From Leptasterias polaris (lineage: Eukaryota; Echinodermata; Asteroidea; Forcipulatida; Asteriidae), in the NCBI GenBank assembly GCA_037783415.1, contig JAZGTN010000211.1, positions 62,001 through 126,000 on the forward strand: DNA of 64,000 nucleotides, in the 5' to 3' direction. Position numbers and translations under genes: made by a program. The notes beneath the pieces were generated by a model, which was not told the DNA's origin, did not search any database, and saw only the letters and a list, made by a program, of their open reading frames with translations. Shown in pieces: positions 34,367 to 45,011 of this stretch (its first letter is position 1; the number at the start of each line of letters is the position of its first letter).

Positions 34367-35393
34367 TTATTTATTATTATTATTTTATTCGGCAATTAAA
34401 AACAAATACATGTAACATAGAAAATACAAGTAAATCGATTAAAAGCCAAGGATAGCCCAAAAAGCTGAGTAAACGGCTTATTTCCATCGGGGTCCTTAAA
34501 AAACACAGAAAAAACACAAAAACAAACAGAACACAACAACAAATGACAACATTTCACTGCTCTTAACAATTAAAAGAGAAAAATAGAACATTAACAGGTA
34601 ATATGAAGTCAATTCAATTCATGCACTCTGTCCCTATCTAATGGTGAAACTACCCCTTGAGAAAATTTAAGTATATTGGGAGGAGAGATGTTTTTTTACT
34701 GCTCTTTTAAATTGATAGTGACTATTAGAACATTTGATGCTATTGGGAAGTAAATTCCATTCATGAATCCCAGTATAAAAAAATGTATTGCACTCTGACC
34801 CTTTTATTCTAGGAACAACAAAATTGGAGGAACTACCCCTTGTAAAATAACTATGCATATCTGAAACCTTCCTGAAATTTTGATAGAGATAGTCTGGTGC
34901 CATGTCATGAAAATTTTTATAAACATGGTTTAGCTTGAATTGTGTAACCCGGTCATTAACGTTTAACATGCCCAACTTGTTTAATTCTGTTTGACCAATG
35001 TGTGATCTAGAATCCATGCTTAAAATAAAACGGACTAATTTGTTTTGTGTGACTTGCAGCCTTTTTTTCAATTTAACCGACAATGTAGAGAACCAGGAAG
35101 AACAACAATAATCAAAATGACATTGAATGAGAGCAGAACAGAGTGTTTTGCGAGATCTCTCATTCAAACAGTTGGCATGTCTGTAAAGGAAACGTAATCT
35201 AGCACCGGCCTTTTTAATCACAGAATTTGCAATGTTCTCACCAGTTAGACTCTGATTAAGTGTAATGCCCAAATATTTAATTGAGTTTGAAGGAGTAACA
35301 GTCTTCCCAGAACAAGAAACCTCAAATTTATCTACATTGCTTAATTTCTTCTTAGATCCAAAAAGAATAGACTCAGTACATTTGTTCTTTCAT
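34367..35393 (-). pseudogene. LINE reverse transcriptase, C-terminal fragment, 5'-truncated
   Basis: The minus-strand frame is open from about 35390 to a stop at 34667-34669. It contains the end of the RT domain (CTESILFGSKK, then IKYLGITLNQ) and the thumb/C-terminal part (FLYRHANCLNERSRKTLCSA, FDYCCSSWF, GIHEWNLLP). These are hallmarks of non-LTR elements of the CR1/Jockey/Rex-type group; the clade is not fixed. The upstream RT palm and endonuclease are missing and an in-frame stop precedes the first conserved residue, so it is a 5'-truncated dead copy. The 3' UTR ends at about 34370 with an AATAAAATAATAATAAT tail (minus sense), a microsatellite-type LINE tail. Confidence 0.9.
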
Positions 35394-35406
35394 TATTGAG
35401 GAACTA

Positions 35407-35489
35407 ACCTTTGACTGGAGAGTGCATCACCTTTCTTGGACATCTTCTTGTTGATGGGTAGGTGTCTTTGGAAATAGTAAGCCTACTGC
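35407..35489 (-). other. Exon-like module A, additional copy
   Basis: Minus strand: acceptor GTTTGTGTTGCAG and donor CAAAG|GTTAGT around 83 bp. An ATG in the same relative place as in 24100-24194 starts MSKKGDALSSQ up to the donor. The preservation of the ATG, the SK-x-G start and the LSS end in three copies makes a coding leader exon more credible. Confidence 0.4.
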
Positions 35490-35644
35490 AACACAAACAA
35501 AAGGAATATTTTGCAACATTAGTGATGTAAACAGACATACAATCAGGATTATTTTGATTGTTGCAATGTATGGCTGTGACAGGGAGGCTGGTCCTCTACT
35601 GAAAGGAGAAACGGCACTTGGAGACCTTAACAAATAATAATTCA

Positions 35645-35875
35645 CAGTATGACGACATTATCTCAGAAGAACTTAATTTAGTCCTCAGCTCAAAGAAACA
35701 GTGGGTGGTTTACTTTGTTGAAGAGATATGTAATAATAGGTCAAAATTTTAAAAAGTTAGTAAAAAATAATGTGATGACCTCATCAGGATGTCACTTTTA
35801 CTTTAAGCAGTCAATGTCATTGTCTAACAATCGACTAAGTCGAAAAGCATATGGTTCGAATGATGTTTTAAAAGT
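35645..35875. other. No gene recognised
   Basis: AT-rich spacer between the exon module and a SINE; no splice-flanked open segment or repeat was seen. Confidence 0.4.
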
Positions 35876-36087
35876 GGCGTGTCGTGGACGAGCGGTCTAC
35901 ATGTAGGTCACCGAACCTAAGCTCTGGTGTAGTCAGCAGCAGAGTGTGGGTTCAATACCCGGTCATGACACTTGTGCCCCTGAACAAGGCACTTAACCAT
36001 AATTGCTTCGAAAAAAGTTGGGAAGGTAGTGCATTCTGCTCTACCAGACAGGCTCCTAGTGGATGATACCCATGCCTAAATCCTTAA
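35876..36087 (+). mobile_element. tRNA-derived SINE, 5' part
   Basis: It carries an A-box-like TGGACGAGCGG (35885-35895) and a B-box-like GGGTTCAATACCC (35948-35960), then ACTTGTGCCCCTGAACAAGG, typical of a tRNA-headed SINE body. It is cut at TTAA (36084-36087) by the element at 36088-36779 and continues at 36780-36950 (GGACTGTAAAGGGGGTAACC, CCTTGAAGTGGCCGTCCGTG). Confidence 0.8.
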
Positions 36088-36779
36088 CCCTTTGCGTGCT
36101 ACGGGCGCAAATTTGCGCCCAACACAACTTGCTACTTGTTTTGCATACAATGGAGCTTTCTTTTGACCCCTGACATGCATCCGGGTACTTTTTGTATACT
36201 TCGATACATACAAGCTATGTTACAAACGATTACACAACAATTTTTCTTGAAAAACCTGTCATTTCCGAGTTTTTCCATGACTGTTATTACCGTAAAACAA
36301 AATGGCCGCCGCAGCAGCATTCTGGAAGATTTTTGCGCATTTTAACTCAGGAAAATCAGAGTTTGAGGATGTTTTGGGAGACCATAGCGACGATAATGCG
36401 TCAGTTGGGTTTTGTCTATTGACATCGGGCCAGATATCGGACACATATCCCTATCAACGATGGGGCCAAATCCGACGCGACGATGGCATCGTTCCTATGC
36501 AAGGAGGGGAAGGTAGAACAGTCCAAGGTGTTGGGGATTCTTTTCGGTGTGCTTTGGAAGTGTGTATTTCCTAAATACTTCATTCAAAATCAATTCTGTT
36601 TGAACTACCTGGTTGCCAGTATTATACTCTACATTTGTCTTATTTTGCATTGTGCAATAAAATAATTCTTCACACACAAAAAAACTTGTTAGTACAACCG
36701 TGTGTTATTTTAATGATTGTGCAAAGAGATTCCAGCGGGCAGGAAATAGTGTGTGTAGGGAATGGTAGCATGCAAAGGG
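36088..36779 (+). mobile_element. TTAA-flanked piggyBac-like element, 692 bp, inserted in a SINE
   Basis: TTAA occurs at 36084-36087 and 36780-36783. Ends: CCCTTTGCGTGCTACGGGCG (left) and CCCTTTGCATGCTACCATTC (right, reverse-complemented), a ~15-bp terminal inverted repeat with one mismatch. A GGGCGCAAATTTGCGCCC palindrome sits next to the left end (36104-36121). It contains one open frame (36302-36574) but no transposase core, so it is probably an internally deleted derivative. Confidence 0.92.
36302..36574 (+). CDS. Short open frame inside the TTAA element
   Basis: The start context is AAAATGG; the peptide begins MAAAAAFWKIFAHFNSGKSE and continues with FEDVLGDHSDD, an acidic patch. About 90 codons. 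The acidic, low-complexity N-terminus would suit the beginning of a piggyBac-type transposase whose core was deleted, but it is also possible that a host 5' end was captured (the AAAATGGCCGCC context looks like a promoter-proximal YY1-type site). No domain is recognised. Confidence 0.3.
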   Translation: MAAAAAFWKIFAHFNSGKSEFEDVLGDHSDDNASVGFCLLTSGQISDTYPYQRWGQIRRDDGIVPMQGGEGRTVQGVGDSFRCALEVCIS

Positions 36780-36950
36780 TTAAGGACTGTAAAGGGGGTA
36801 ACCCTGTTTCAGCCCCAGGAGTAGGAGGCAACATGCCCCTGGTTTCAAAAGATTTGGGTCGATAGCCCAAATCAGGTATATGTGTAGCCCTCACCTTGAA
36901 GTGGCCGTCCGTGGCCTTGTGAGTAAGACGATATCTCATAAAAAAATTTA
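36780..36950 (+). mobile_element. tRNA-derived SINE, 3' part
   Basis: Continuation of the SINE from 36087: after the second TTAA it runs GGACTGTAAAGGGGGTAACC, CAGCCCCAGGAGTAGGAGG, TTTGGGTCGATAGCCCAAAT and CCTTGAAGTGGCCGTCCGTG. The two halves give a SINE of about 380 bp without the insertion. Confidence 0.75.
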
Positions 36951-37123
36951 AAATACAATGATCCACACAAATATGCCTCGAAATTGCGTGGTTTTACTTT
37001 TACATGGCCCGCAATTTTTTGGAGTCAAGTTTTTGACTCCACAAAATGGCGGACCGTGTTAGTTCGCAAAGTAAAAGGAAAACCTTGCAATTTCGAGGCA
37101 TTTGTGTGGATCATTGTATTCTA
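36950..37123. mobile_element. Long hairpin MITE
   Basis: AATACAATGATCCACACAAA from 36952 pairs with TTTGTGTGGATCATTGTATT ending at 37120. The stem continues inward through CCTCGAAATTGC, GTAAAAG and AAATGGCGGAC-like parts to a GGAGTCAA-GTTT-TTGACTCC tip near 37020-37043. It looks like a palindromic MITE. The right flank to 37215 (CAACGTGTCCCTTTAA) may belong to the same element. Confidence 0.8.
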
Positions 37124-37370
37124 CTTTTAAAACATCTTTCTAACTTAATGCATTTTATAACAAACGGTTACAAACGCTTTTCATAGACCAACTCGCCCGA
37201 TCCTAGGCAACGTGTCCCTTTAAAAGTTTGTTTTTTTATTCATTTAAAATAGTGAAGTGTTTACATGTAAAGTAAAGTATGTTCTGAGTCAATATATGGT
37301 TCATGAGGCCGGTGTCTATACCCAGTTTCATTGGCATTAAATGACTGAGAATATTTCTGTTTCTACCTAA

Positions 37371-38165
37371 GCAGTTTTGTATACTTCCATCCCAAAATTG
37401 AAAACTGTTAGTTTAAAAAACGCGATTAAGCGCACCTTACTCAAACTGTGGTGTTTCTGGTCAGCAGAGTATGGGTTCAGAGTTCTGGTCTTGACACTTG
37501 TGTCCTTGAGTGAGAGTCAAGCTATTATTGTTTCTTTCTTCATCAGATGGGATGCAAAGCTGTAGGTCCTGTGTATTTTGCAATAAGCGTCTAACTACAC
37601 GAAAAATTATTGTTTTCGGAGGACCCCAAGACCAATCCACACACAAAGTTTGGAGATAATATGCCAAGTCCTTCATGAGTTATAGTTGTAATGACCTCAA
37701 CATTTTACCATAGTCCAAAAACAAAGGCTTGCAGGATATCTGAAGACCATTCCACACACTAAATTGGAGTTGATATTTTTTGTTGAGTGTCTTTTGTTTT
37801 AGTCATAGTGACATTGACACTACGGTCCAAAGGCATATTAGGCTTCTTGGGGAACCGAAGACCAGTCCACATACTGAGGATTATTTTGATTGCTACAATC
37901 AAAGTAAGCAACAGTGATTTGAGAGGAATGTCAAATGCCTAAAACAGTCCTGAGGATTGATTGGTCTTGGTATGAACTGTATTAGCAGTGAGTCCTCAGA
38001 ATCAAGTAATCTACCTAGTGGCACAAACTATTTTAATAGCCAAAAGCTAAAAGGCTTTTTATATTTTTATATTTACCTTTCACTGGAGAGTGCAGCTCTT
38101 GGCTTTTACGTGACAGGTAGATCTCTTTGGAAATGTTAACCACCCCTGCAACACAAACAAAATGT
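37371..38165 (+). repeat. ~800-bp direct duplication, copy 2 (with SINE and exon module)
   Basis: Collinear with 33571-34366. It contains a SINE at about 37415-37590 and, on the minus strand, an exon module A variant at 38084-38148 (acceptor GTTGCAG, donor GTAAAT). The end of the copy is interrupted at 38192 by a transposon. Confidence 0.88.
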
Positions 38166-38191
38166 ACACTTTGCAACATGAGTGATTAAAC

Positions 38192-40052
38192 GGTGACCGC
38201 TCTATATTCCGACATCCCTATGTTCCGACACCCCTATGTTCCGACATCCCTATGTTCCGACACCCCTATGTTCCGACAACTCAACCTATATTCCGACACC
38301 CCTATGTTCCGACATCCCTATGTTCCAACACCCCTATATTCCGACACCCCTATGTTCCGACACCCCTATGTTCCGACAACCCAACCACCCCTATGTTCCG
38401 ACACCCCTATGTTCCGACAACCTGCACCAACATTTTTTGGTAGCAATTTTTCAAAAAAACGGTGCGACTTAAAGAAAATACACCCGACCGCAATTTAATC
38501 CATTATCGTATACCGGTAGCCTATATATCTTATGCCGTTCTCAGAAAAATTTAATTTATATGAAAAGTATTATTCTTCTATAGCAACTTTGGTTAAAAAA
38601 GAAGAGGGCTGATTAATTGGGGGGGGGGGGGGGGGGGGGGGCAGGACTTATTTATTGATCATTATTAATTCTTATATAACATTTTTTTTTTTTGGGGGGG
38701 GGGCATTTTTTTGCGCATTTTTATACATATATATTTGTAATATTTTTTCGTTGGAAACATTTTATTTAAAATGAAACTTAGATAGTCGCATTTGTTTTGA
38801 ATATTGAACTCGCATGTGGGCTAACTTTATGCAGTAGTTTAAACAATAATTGTAGCGATCCAGCACCCGTGATAGCTTCGTGCTTGGTGCGTGCGCTCGC
38901 TCGCATGGCGCGAAAAAGCTAGCGTTTAGAGCAGTCTGGATTTAGCTGTCCGTAATTAAGAAGGTCGTCCGTCCGTGTTACCTTGTACACCTACAGTATA
39001 TAAAACTTAAGTCAGTGAGAAGGCAAGAACTATTTCACTTTCAAAATTAACCAATTTAACACTAATATTTATGTCCCATTGTAACAATAAAGGGGAGACT
39101 CTTATTCATCTGTTTTGCATATTAACTATTATGTGCCTCTGCAATAACCTTTTCGTGGATAAAGGATAAAACCAAGTTAAACATAATCATAGGCCTATAT
39201 GATGCATTATTTTTGGTTTGTTAAAACTGACTTATTAGAGTGTAAAGCTTAACACTTTACTTGACAGTCTTGTGTATATATATTGGGTACAGGCTTTAAC
39301 TTTGGGTAAACAAGGCAAAAGGAACGATTATTGCAACAAAGACAAAACACAGGCTTTAAATGAAATGTATCAACACGGAAACGCATCTAACAAAGAACAA
39401 GTGCCGATAAAGGAGCTATTGCCAGCTTACTCGGGGAGCCATAACTCATGTTAGTTGATGTTAATAATAATATGATCGCACAAAAAACATACATTGCCTA
39501 AAGAACATAAGAAAACGCAAACAAGCAACAAATTAATATGTGCTTCGATGATCTTAATTTGATTCCATCACCTTTAAAAATAGATAGTAGAAATTCAACT
39601 TATGAATGGTCAATGTGTAGTCTTGAACAAAGTAAAATGACTGAATGAGAAGAACGAAATCATGTAGGCACTAGTAATACCACAGCTAAAAAGAAACCAC
39701 TGAGTTTTAGTGGATTAGGGGGATATGCGTGAATTGAATGCGTGTTGTTGAATGAAGTTTGGCTGAAATTGGCCGGGAAACCTGTAATACAAATTGTATT
39801 CTGATTATTGCTTATCAGAGTAATAATGTGCGAAAATAACGTGTCGGAACATAGGGGTGTCGGAACATAGGGGTGTCGGAACATAGGGGTGTCAGAACAT
39901 AGGTTCAATTGTCAGAACATAGGGGTGTCGGAATTTAGGGGTGTCGGAATATAGGGGTGTCGGAACATAGGGATGTCGGAATATAGGCTGGGTTGTCGGA
40001 ATATAGGCTGGGTTGTCGGAACATAGGGGTGTCGGAACATAGGTGTGTAACC
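38192..40052. mobile_element. DNA element with 8-bp TSD and inverted subterminal minisatellites
   Basis: GATTAAAC occurs at 38184-38191 and 40053-40060. The ends are GGTGACCGCTCTATATTCCG (left) and GGTTACACACCTATGTTCCG (right, reverse-complemented). A 15-16-bp minisatellite, CACCCCTATGTTCCGA, fills 38205-38422; its reverse complement fills 39840-40048. The related sequence near 35525 (AGTGATGTAAACAGAC) resembles an uninserted site. The core (38430-39835) has long G and T runs (38618-38641, 38680-38702) and no transposase. An 8-bp target duplication fits hAT, Merlin or P-type; the superfamily is unresolved. Confidence 0.8.
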
Positions 40053-40060
40053 GATTAAAC

Positions 40061-41035
40061 ACATAACACATAACACATTTTTTTTTTTTTAATACTTTGT
40101 TTTTGCTGGGGATTTTGTATAAACTTTCACTGAAAAAATAAACACAAAAACCAACATTGATAATAGCAACAACCAAAAACAATTAAAGGAACTTTTGCAT
40201 ATCAAGACTTGATTGTTACAATCAAAATGAGAAACAGTGAATTGACAGGTACGTCAAATGGCTGAGACAGTTCTCTTGAAGATTGGTGGTGGTATGAACT
40301 TGATTATCAGTGGGTCCTCAGAATCTACTCCTAGAACTATGAGGTTCATTCCGCTATCGTCTCCATTACCCTCATAGAGTGACATGTACAAAATCCTATT
40401 CGAAACTTTATTTCCTTCACGTTTCTGCACCTACAGTTAATTTCCCAAACCGGATCTCGCCAAAATTAGGCTCTATGTGTTCCTTATACTCTCATCGAGG
40501 TCGGGTTGGGGCCAGAAAATCCACTCCGCAAAACAAAAGTTGCAAAAAGTGATAAATTCTCACCGTTTTCAGAATCCTCGCCTTCCGTTAACAAAATGGC
40601 CACTGTTGAAATTTTTGAGCTGGTAATGCTGCGTGCTACGCTGGTAACGATTATCAACGGTTCACGTATACAATCATAGGCGCAATGCTGGTCCACAACA
40701 ACCAATGTTCTGTATACGTGAATCAAGCAACCAGTTACAACCAAAAATATACAATTTGTATGTCACAAGTTCACATCAAAGACCTGCGTGCCGTCCATTT
40801 TCCGCAAAATGTAAATGTATTACCGGTACATGCATGTCCGCCAACAACATTGTTGTGTATTGTATTACATTGTAACAACTTGAACTGACACGATGACTTC
40901 AAGTTTCTTGGCTTGGTCGTTTACAAAAATAGCGCCCGGAGCTAGCGATATCAAAAAGAATATTCAACACAGTTTGATAAAAATAATAAATGATAAACAG
41001 AAATAACTAGTGGATAGGAACTTAAATACACAACA
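40061..41035. other. No firm gene; partial duplication and promoter-like patch
   Basis: 40210-40330 is a third, partial copy of the 33571/37371 duplication (AGACAGTTCTCTTGAAGATT). Around 40594 AAAATGGCCACTG gives an ATG that reads MATVEIFEL before a possible donor (CTG|GTAATG), a promoter-proximal or first-exon look. This is too short to call a gene. Confidence 0.35.
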
Positions 41036-41039
41036 ACCC

Positions 41040-41330
41040 TTGCCTACGGCAAAACCAGCTTTGGGGCAGCAATTTTTTACAGCATCCTTTCAAATAAATA
41101 AAACAAAAATGAGGCAAAGTTTGGTCTGATCCTATTTTTAGGATGAAATTATGAAATTATGTTATTGTCATTGTTTACTAGCCAGACCATTGAGGTACCT
41201 CACAGAGCACACATTCTGGTGGATATTGTGGAAATAAAACTATAACATTGGACAACTACTTTAAAAGTAACTCTTAAAAGTTTTCAAAGTGCACATGATG
41301 GAATGAAAACTGGAACTTATACAGTTATGT
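41040..41330 (-). pseudogene. Diverged copy of the 61543-61830 exon region
   Basis: Reading minus, the ATG that begins the exon at 61645 corresponds to ATG CTG TAA at about 41085, so this copy is stopped at codon 3. The upstream intron also aligns (ATGTTATTGTCATTGTTTAC, CACACATTCTGGTGG against 61730-61775). The pair brackets the megarepeat. Confidence 0.55.
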
Positions 41331-41396
41331 TTATTAATTTAGCTGGGGACAGGAGTTGGGGGAGGGGGGGGGGGGTGGGTTAGTGGGTGGGCCCAA

Positions 41397-43050
41397 CAGG
41401 GTGTAGTGGGAAGTGTCATCTGATATGAAAGGAGATGATTATAAATACATCAATACAAGTTTTAATTATTAATGAGGTTTTCCCAAAATTGCACTTGAGG
41501 GTGTAACTTTGTGGATATTATCACTTATATAATATTTGTTTTTTACTAAACAAGTAAACTCAATCAAAGGCTTCGGATAAACTAGCTGCTTCAGACCTAC
41601 CCTCTATAATATAGCTAGTATGGACACAATCATTTAGAAATAATCTAACGGATGATAATTCTGATTTACAAGTTTCAACTGCAGCCTGAGAATATGAATA
41701 GACAGGAACAATAATTGCCAATCCCTTTTTTTTTATGTGAAAAGTTGAATTTAGGATAAGGAATATTATGATTGGTTTGGTCCTACATTTGTTCAGCACT
41801 CTGATTTCATTCACAAGAAAATAGGGTGGGGGGGGGAATGTATTTGTCTTCACTTTTTTTGAACAAGGGGCATTTTTTTTTTCTCGCAATATCAAAGCTA
41901 ATTACTTCATTCAAATCTCAATAAGTCTGATCAGTACTGTGTGATCAGTGCTTTACAGAACCCATTGGAATCTATACAGACACTTACACCAATGTACCGC
42001 GTAGTACGTATTAAAATATAAATATTGGCTGTAATAAAGCAGAAATATAGTCATGAGGTAAAATCTTGACTGTTCTGTTTCACAAGTGATTATATTCTGC
42101 TATTCTGTTAGAATAAAATGCATACTATAGTTATTTATAGACCTCACAATAGATCCTTGTCATTTGATTGTTCTCATAGAATTTATAATTTATTTCAACA
42201 GCAAATGACACAGAACAATTAATAATTTATTCCAAAAACAAGGTACATGCATTAAAACCGCAAATAAAAACTGAGGTAGTGCTGTTTAAGATAGTTTGGC
42301 TTTTACGCATACAGCGTGAAAGCGTATGCGACTGCAAAAGAAACCTGGTAGCGCAGTTTATACAGAGAGAAGTCAATGTTATATCTGTTATCACACGCAA
42401 AGCACAGCGGTGAATTCTCCAATACAGGACTCATCTATTAAGTTTTGGACTGCAGATCAGTTTACATTGCAAAATACAGTACGACACATGACTGTTGTTC
42501 CGCCAATCAAATGAAAAGATCTATGAGTGCGGTATATGAAAGTGCATACTAATTATTTGTACATGTAGTTGATTTCAACAAATAGTCTAAACCAACAGAT
42601 ATGGATAAAGACTCGATAAAACAATTTCCAACATGTTCCAGCCATAAATCATCCTTAAGCATTCTGGAAGACAAGAGTGATTTCAGCTAGCAGATTTGCA
42701 CATAACTTACATTCTATAAAGATGGTCATAGTGGAAAAATTCCCTGAAACTCTTTTGCCAACAGTGCCATACTGTTTCGATCTCGCAAGACCAAAACTCA
42801 ATGCTACTTGAAGACAAATACATTTCCCTCCACTATTTTCTTGTGTCTCCAACAGGGCGGTATGCCTATAATCCAATGTTTATGATTGTTGCGCAAATGA
42901 TTGACGATGAAATAAGAGCCACTCAACTACAACAACCATCATGGCGCACTAATTTTGAAGCAATCCAGTACCAAACTATAACACCTGCTGTAGTTACATG
43001 TAAACTACAGCAAAACTACAGCATGGCATCCTTCTTAGCAGCTTGATTTA
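41397..43050. repeat. ~1.65-kb dispersed block X, copy 1
   Basis: It matches 53953-55610 in direct orientation (AAGTGTCATCTGATATGAAA start, then CTGTGTGATCAGTGCTTTAC, ACCGCAAATA, AGCACAGCGGTGAATTCTCC). A third, partial copy starts at 44570 and runs to about 45190. It carries exon-like text on the minus strand (see 44909-45011). Confidence 0.88.
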
Positions 43051-44908
43051 CTTTCAAACTTACTCAGTTTCCAAAGATGTATTGCGGTTTATTTTTTAAG
43101 ATGGCACTTGTGCGTGGCCTTAATTTTCACAAGTTTTTAAATTTATGTACACATCAGGTCAAAGTACAAATACTGGTCTTTGATGATTTCTAGTTGAATA
43201 TTAGCATTAGTTCCACTTGTACAGTCTGATCTTTGTATCAGGTCAAAAAACAAGGGAGAAAGATACTACCTAACTGCATGGAAGAAATTAATGTAAGACT
43301 CACCCGTTGTGAAGAAATTTGATTTCACTCAGAGAGGCAGCTCAATATTTCTTTCATGATGTAACGGGTAACAGTGAAGGGTAACAGCTTCTTTTACAGG
43401 AATGTCTGCAAAATATGAAACATGAAAAGCTGTTAAAAATTTCTAACTTATACATGACATGAGTCTTGTAAACTGTCTGTTTCCACTAAGTTGTTCTAAA
43501 ACCCCCACGACCCCTGACCCAAGGCCCTCTTGACCCCTCAAATCATTCTCCAATAATCGAACCATGTCCAAAATCTGAGCCTTGTTTGAATACAGTCCTG
43601 ATTTATGCAGCATGAGACACAACTGTCATACAGAACTGCATCCACTGTGATGAACTGCTGAACATGGAGGAATTACCTCCTGACACATTTTTTGTACCAT
43701 GTTTTTTTAAATTACCGTCATAATAAAACAAGACGTTAACAAATCGTTTTGACAGGGGAGGGAGGGGGGGGGGGAGATTTCTTTTGGCCATTCACAATGC
43801 AGCTCTCTTTCCAGACAGTGAGTGATGTCCAAGTTGGCGGCTGCGGCTCAGCCCCATTGTTCTCATCCAAGACCACTGGGATGGGGCGGACTGAGCAAAC
43901 AAGCATTACAGGCTACTCTTTAACAGCCACATGTCGTAGCCGCAGCTGCCAATTTTGACATATTAAACAAGAAAGATTGTTGTATAGTGGCATAGGAAGA
44001 ATTGCGTCCAGGGAGCTAGCATAAATCTAACATTATTTTATGAGCTATGGAATTCCCTACTCAGTTTAGGTTCTTGCAGAATTCTGTATTTTGCGACATC
44101 ATTATGGAGGAAGCTCCATCAATTGTCATGTACCAAACTAGGCAACAGGGGGTATGGGTGGTTAACACAGGTTCCCAATTGGGAAACAATCCTTTTTGGT
44201 TGGGCCGGCTTTGAGACATGCATGGCAAAGTTAAATGGTTGATGGGTAAGTTAAAGGGGTCAAGGAGGTCAAGGTTTTTTAGAACAACTCGTTACCAATC
44301 AAAATTTCAAGCATAATGCAACTTCGACATGTCAATTTTGATGCATTACAAGGTCTAGTGATGTGCCGTTTGGTTTGAGTTACCACTTTCTATAAGTACA
44401 ACATATTTCTGATACAAATTGATGTACTGCTGCAGGATAGATTGGTTGTTTGAGGAGAAGGGGGGAAATCAGTCCTTGAGTAAGATAAGTAAAGGTTTGA
44501 GAAAGATGGAAACATTTTGTTTTGTACTTTTCAAGATGGAAATAAATGTTACATTGAATTGAATTGAATTGAATGTTAAATATGTTATCACACGCAAAGC
44601 ACAGCGGTGAATTCTCCAATACAGGACTCATCTATTAAGTTTTGGACTGCAGATCAGTTTACATTGCAAAATACAGTACGACACATGACTGTTGTTCCGC
44701 CAATCAAATGAAAAGATCTATGAGTGCGGTATATGAAAGTGCATACTAATTATTTGTACATGTAGTTGATTTCAACAAATAGTCTAAACCAACAGATAAT
44801 GGATAAAGACTCGATAAAACAATTTCCAACATGTTTCAGCCATAAATCATCCTTAAGCATTCTGGAAGACAAGAGTGATTTCAGCTAGCAGATTTGCACA
44901 TAACTTAC

Positions 44909-45011
44909 ATTCTATAAAGATGGTCATAGTGGAAAAATTTCCTTGAAACTCTTTTGCTAACAGTGCCATACTGTTTCGATCTCGCAAGACCAAAACTCAA
45001 TGCTACTTGGT
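44909..45011 (-). other. Exon-like segment in block X
   Basis: Minus strand: acceptor CACTGTTTTAG, 103 bp with an open frame (QVALSFGLARSKQYGTVSKR start), donor AAT|GTAAGT. The counterpart at 42711 onward has lost the acceptor, and that at 55.3 kb has lost the donor region. No domain is recognised. It may be a relic exon. Confidence 0.3.

Noticed and set aside
38193..38498. Overlapping open frames with Pro-Thr-Leu-Cys-Ser-Asp style repeats
   Set aside because: All are readings of the 15-16-bp minisatellite in a transposon end; all three frames look alike.
40594..40680. Possible first exon starting MATVEIFEL
   Set aside because: Only nine codons before a weak donor and no downstream exon; kept as a remark only.
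44540..44580. GAATT microsatellite as a possible element boundary
   Set aside because: A short (GAATT)n run only; it coincides with a block X junction but shows no target duplication.
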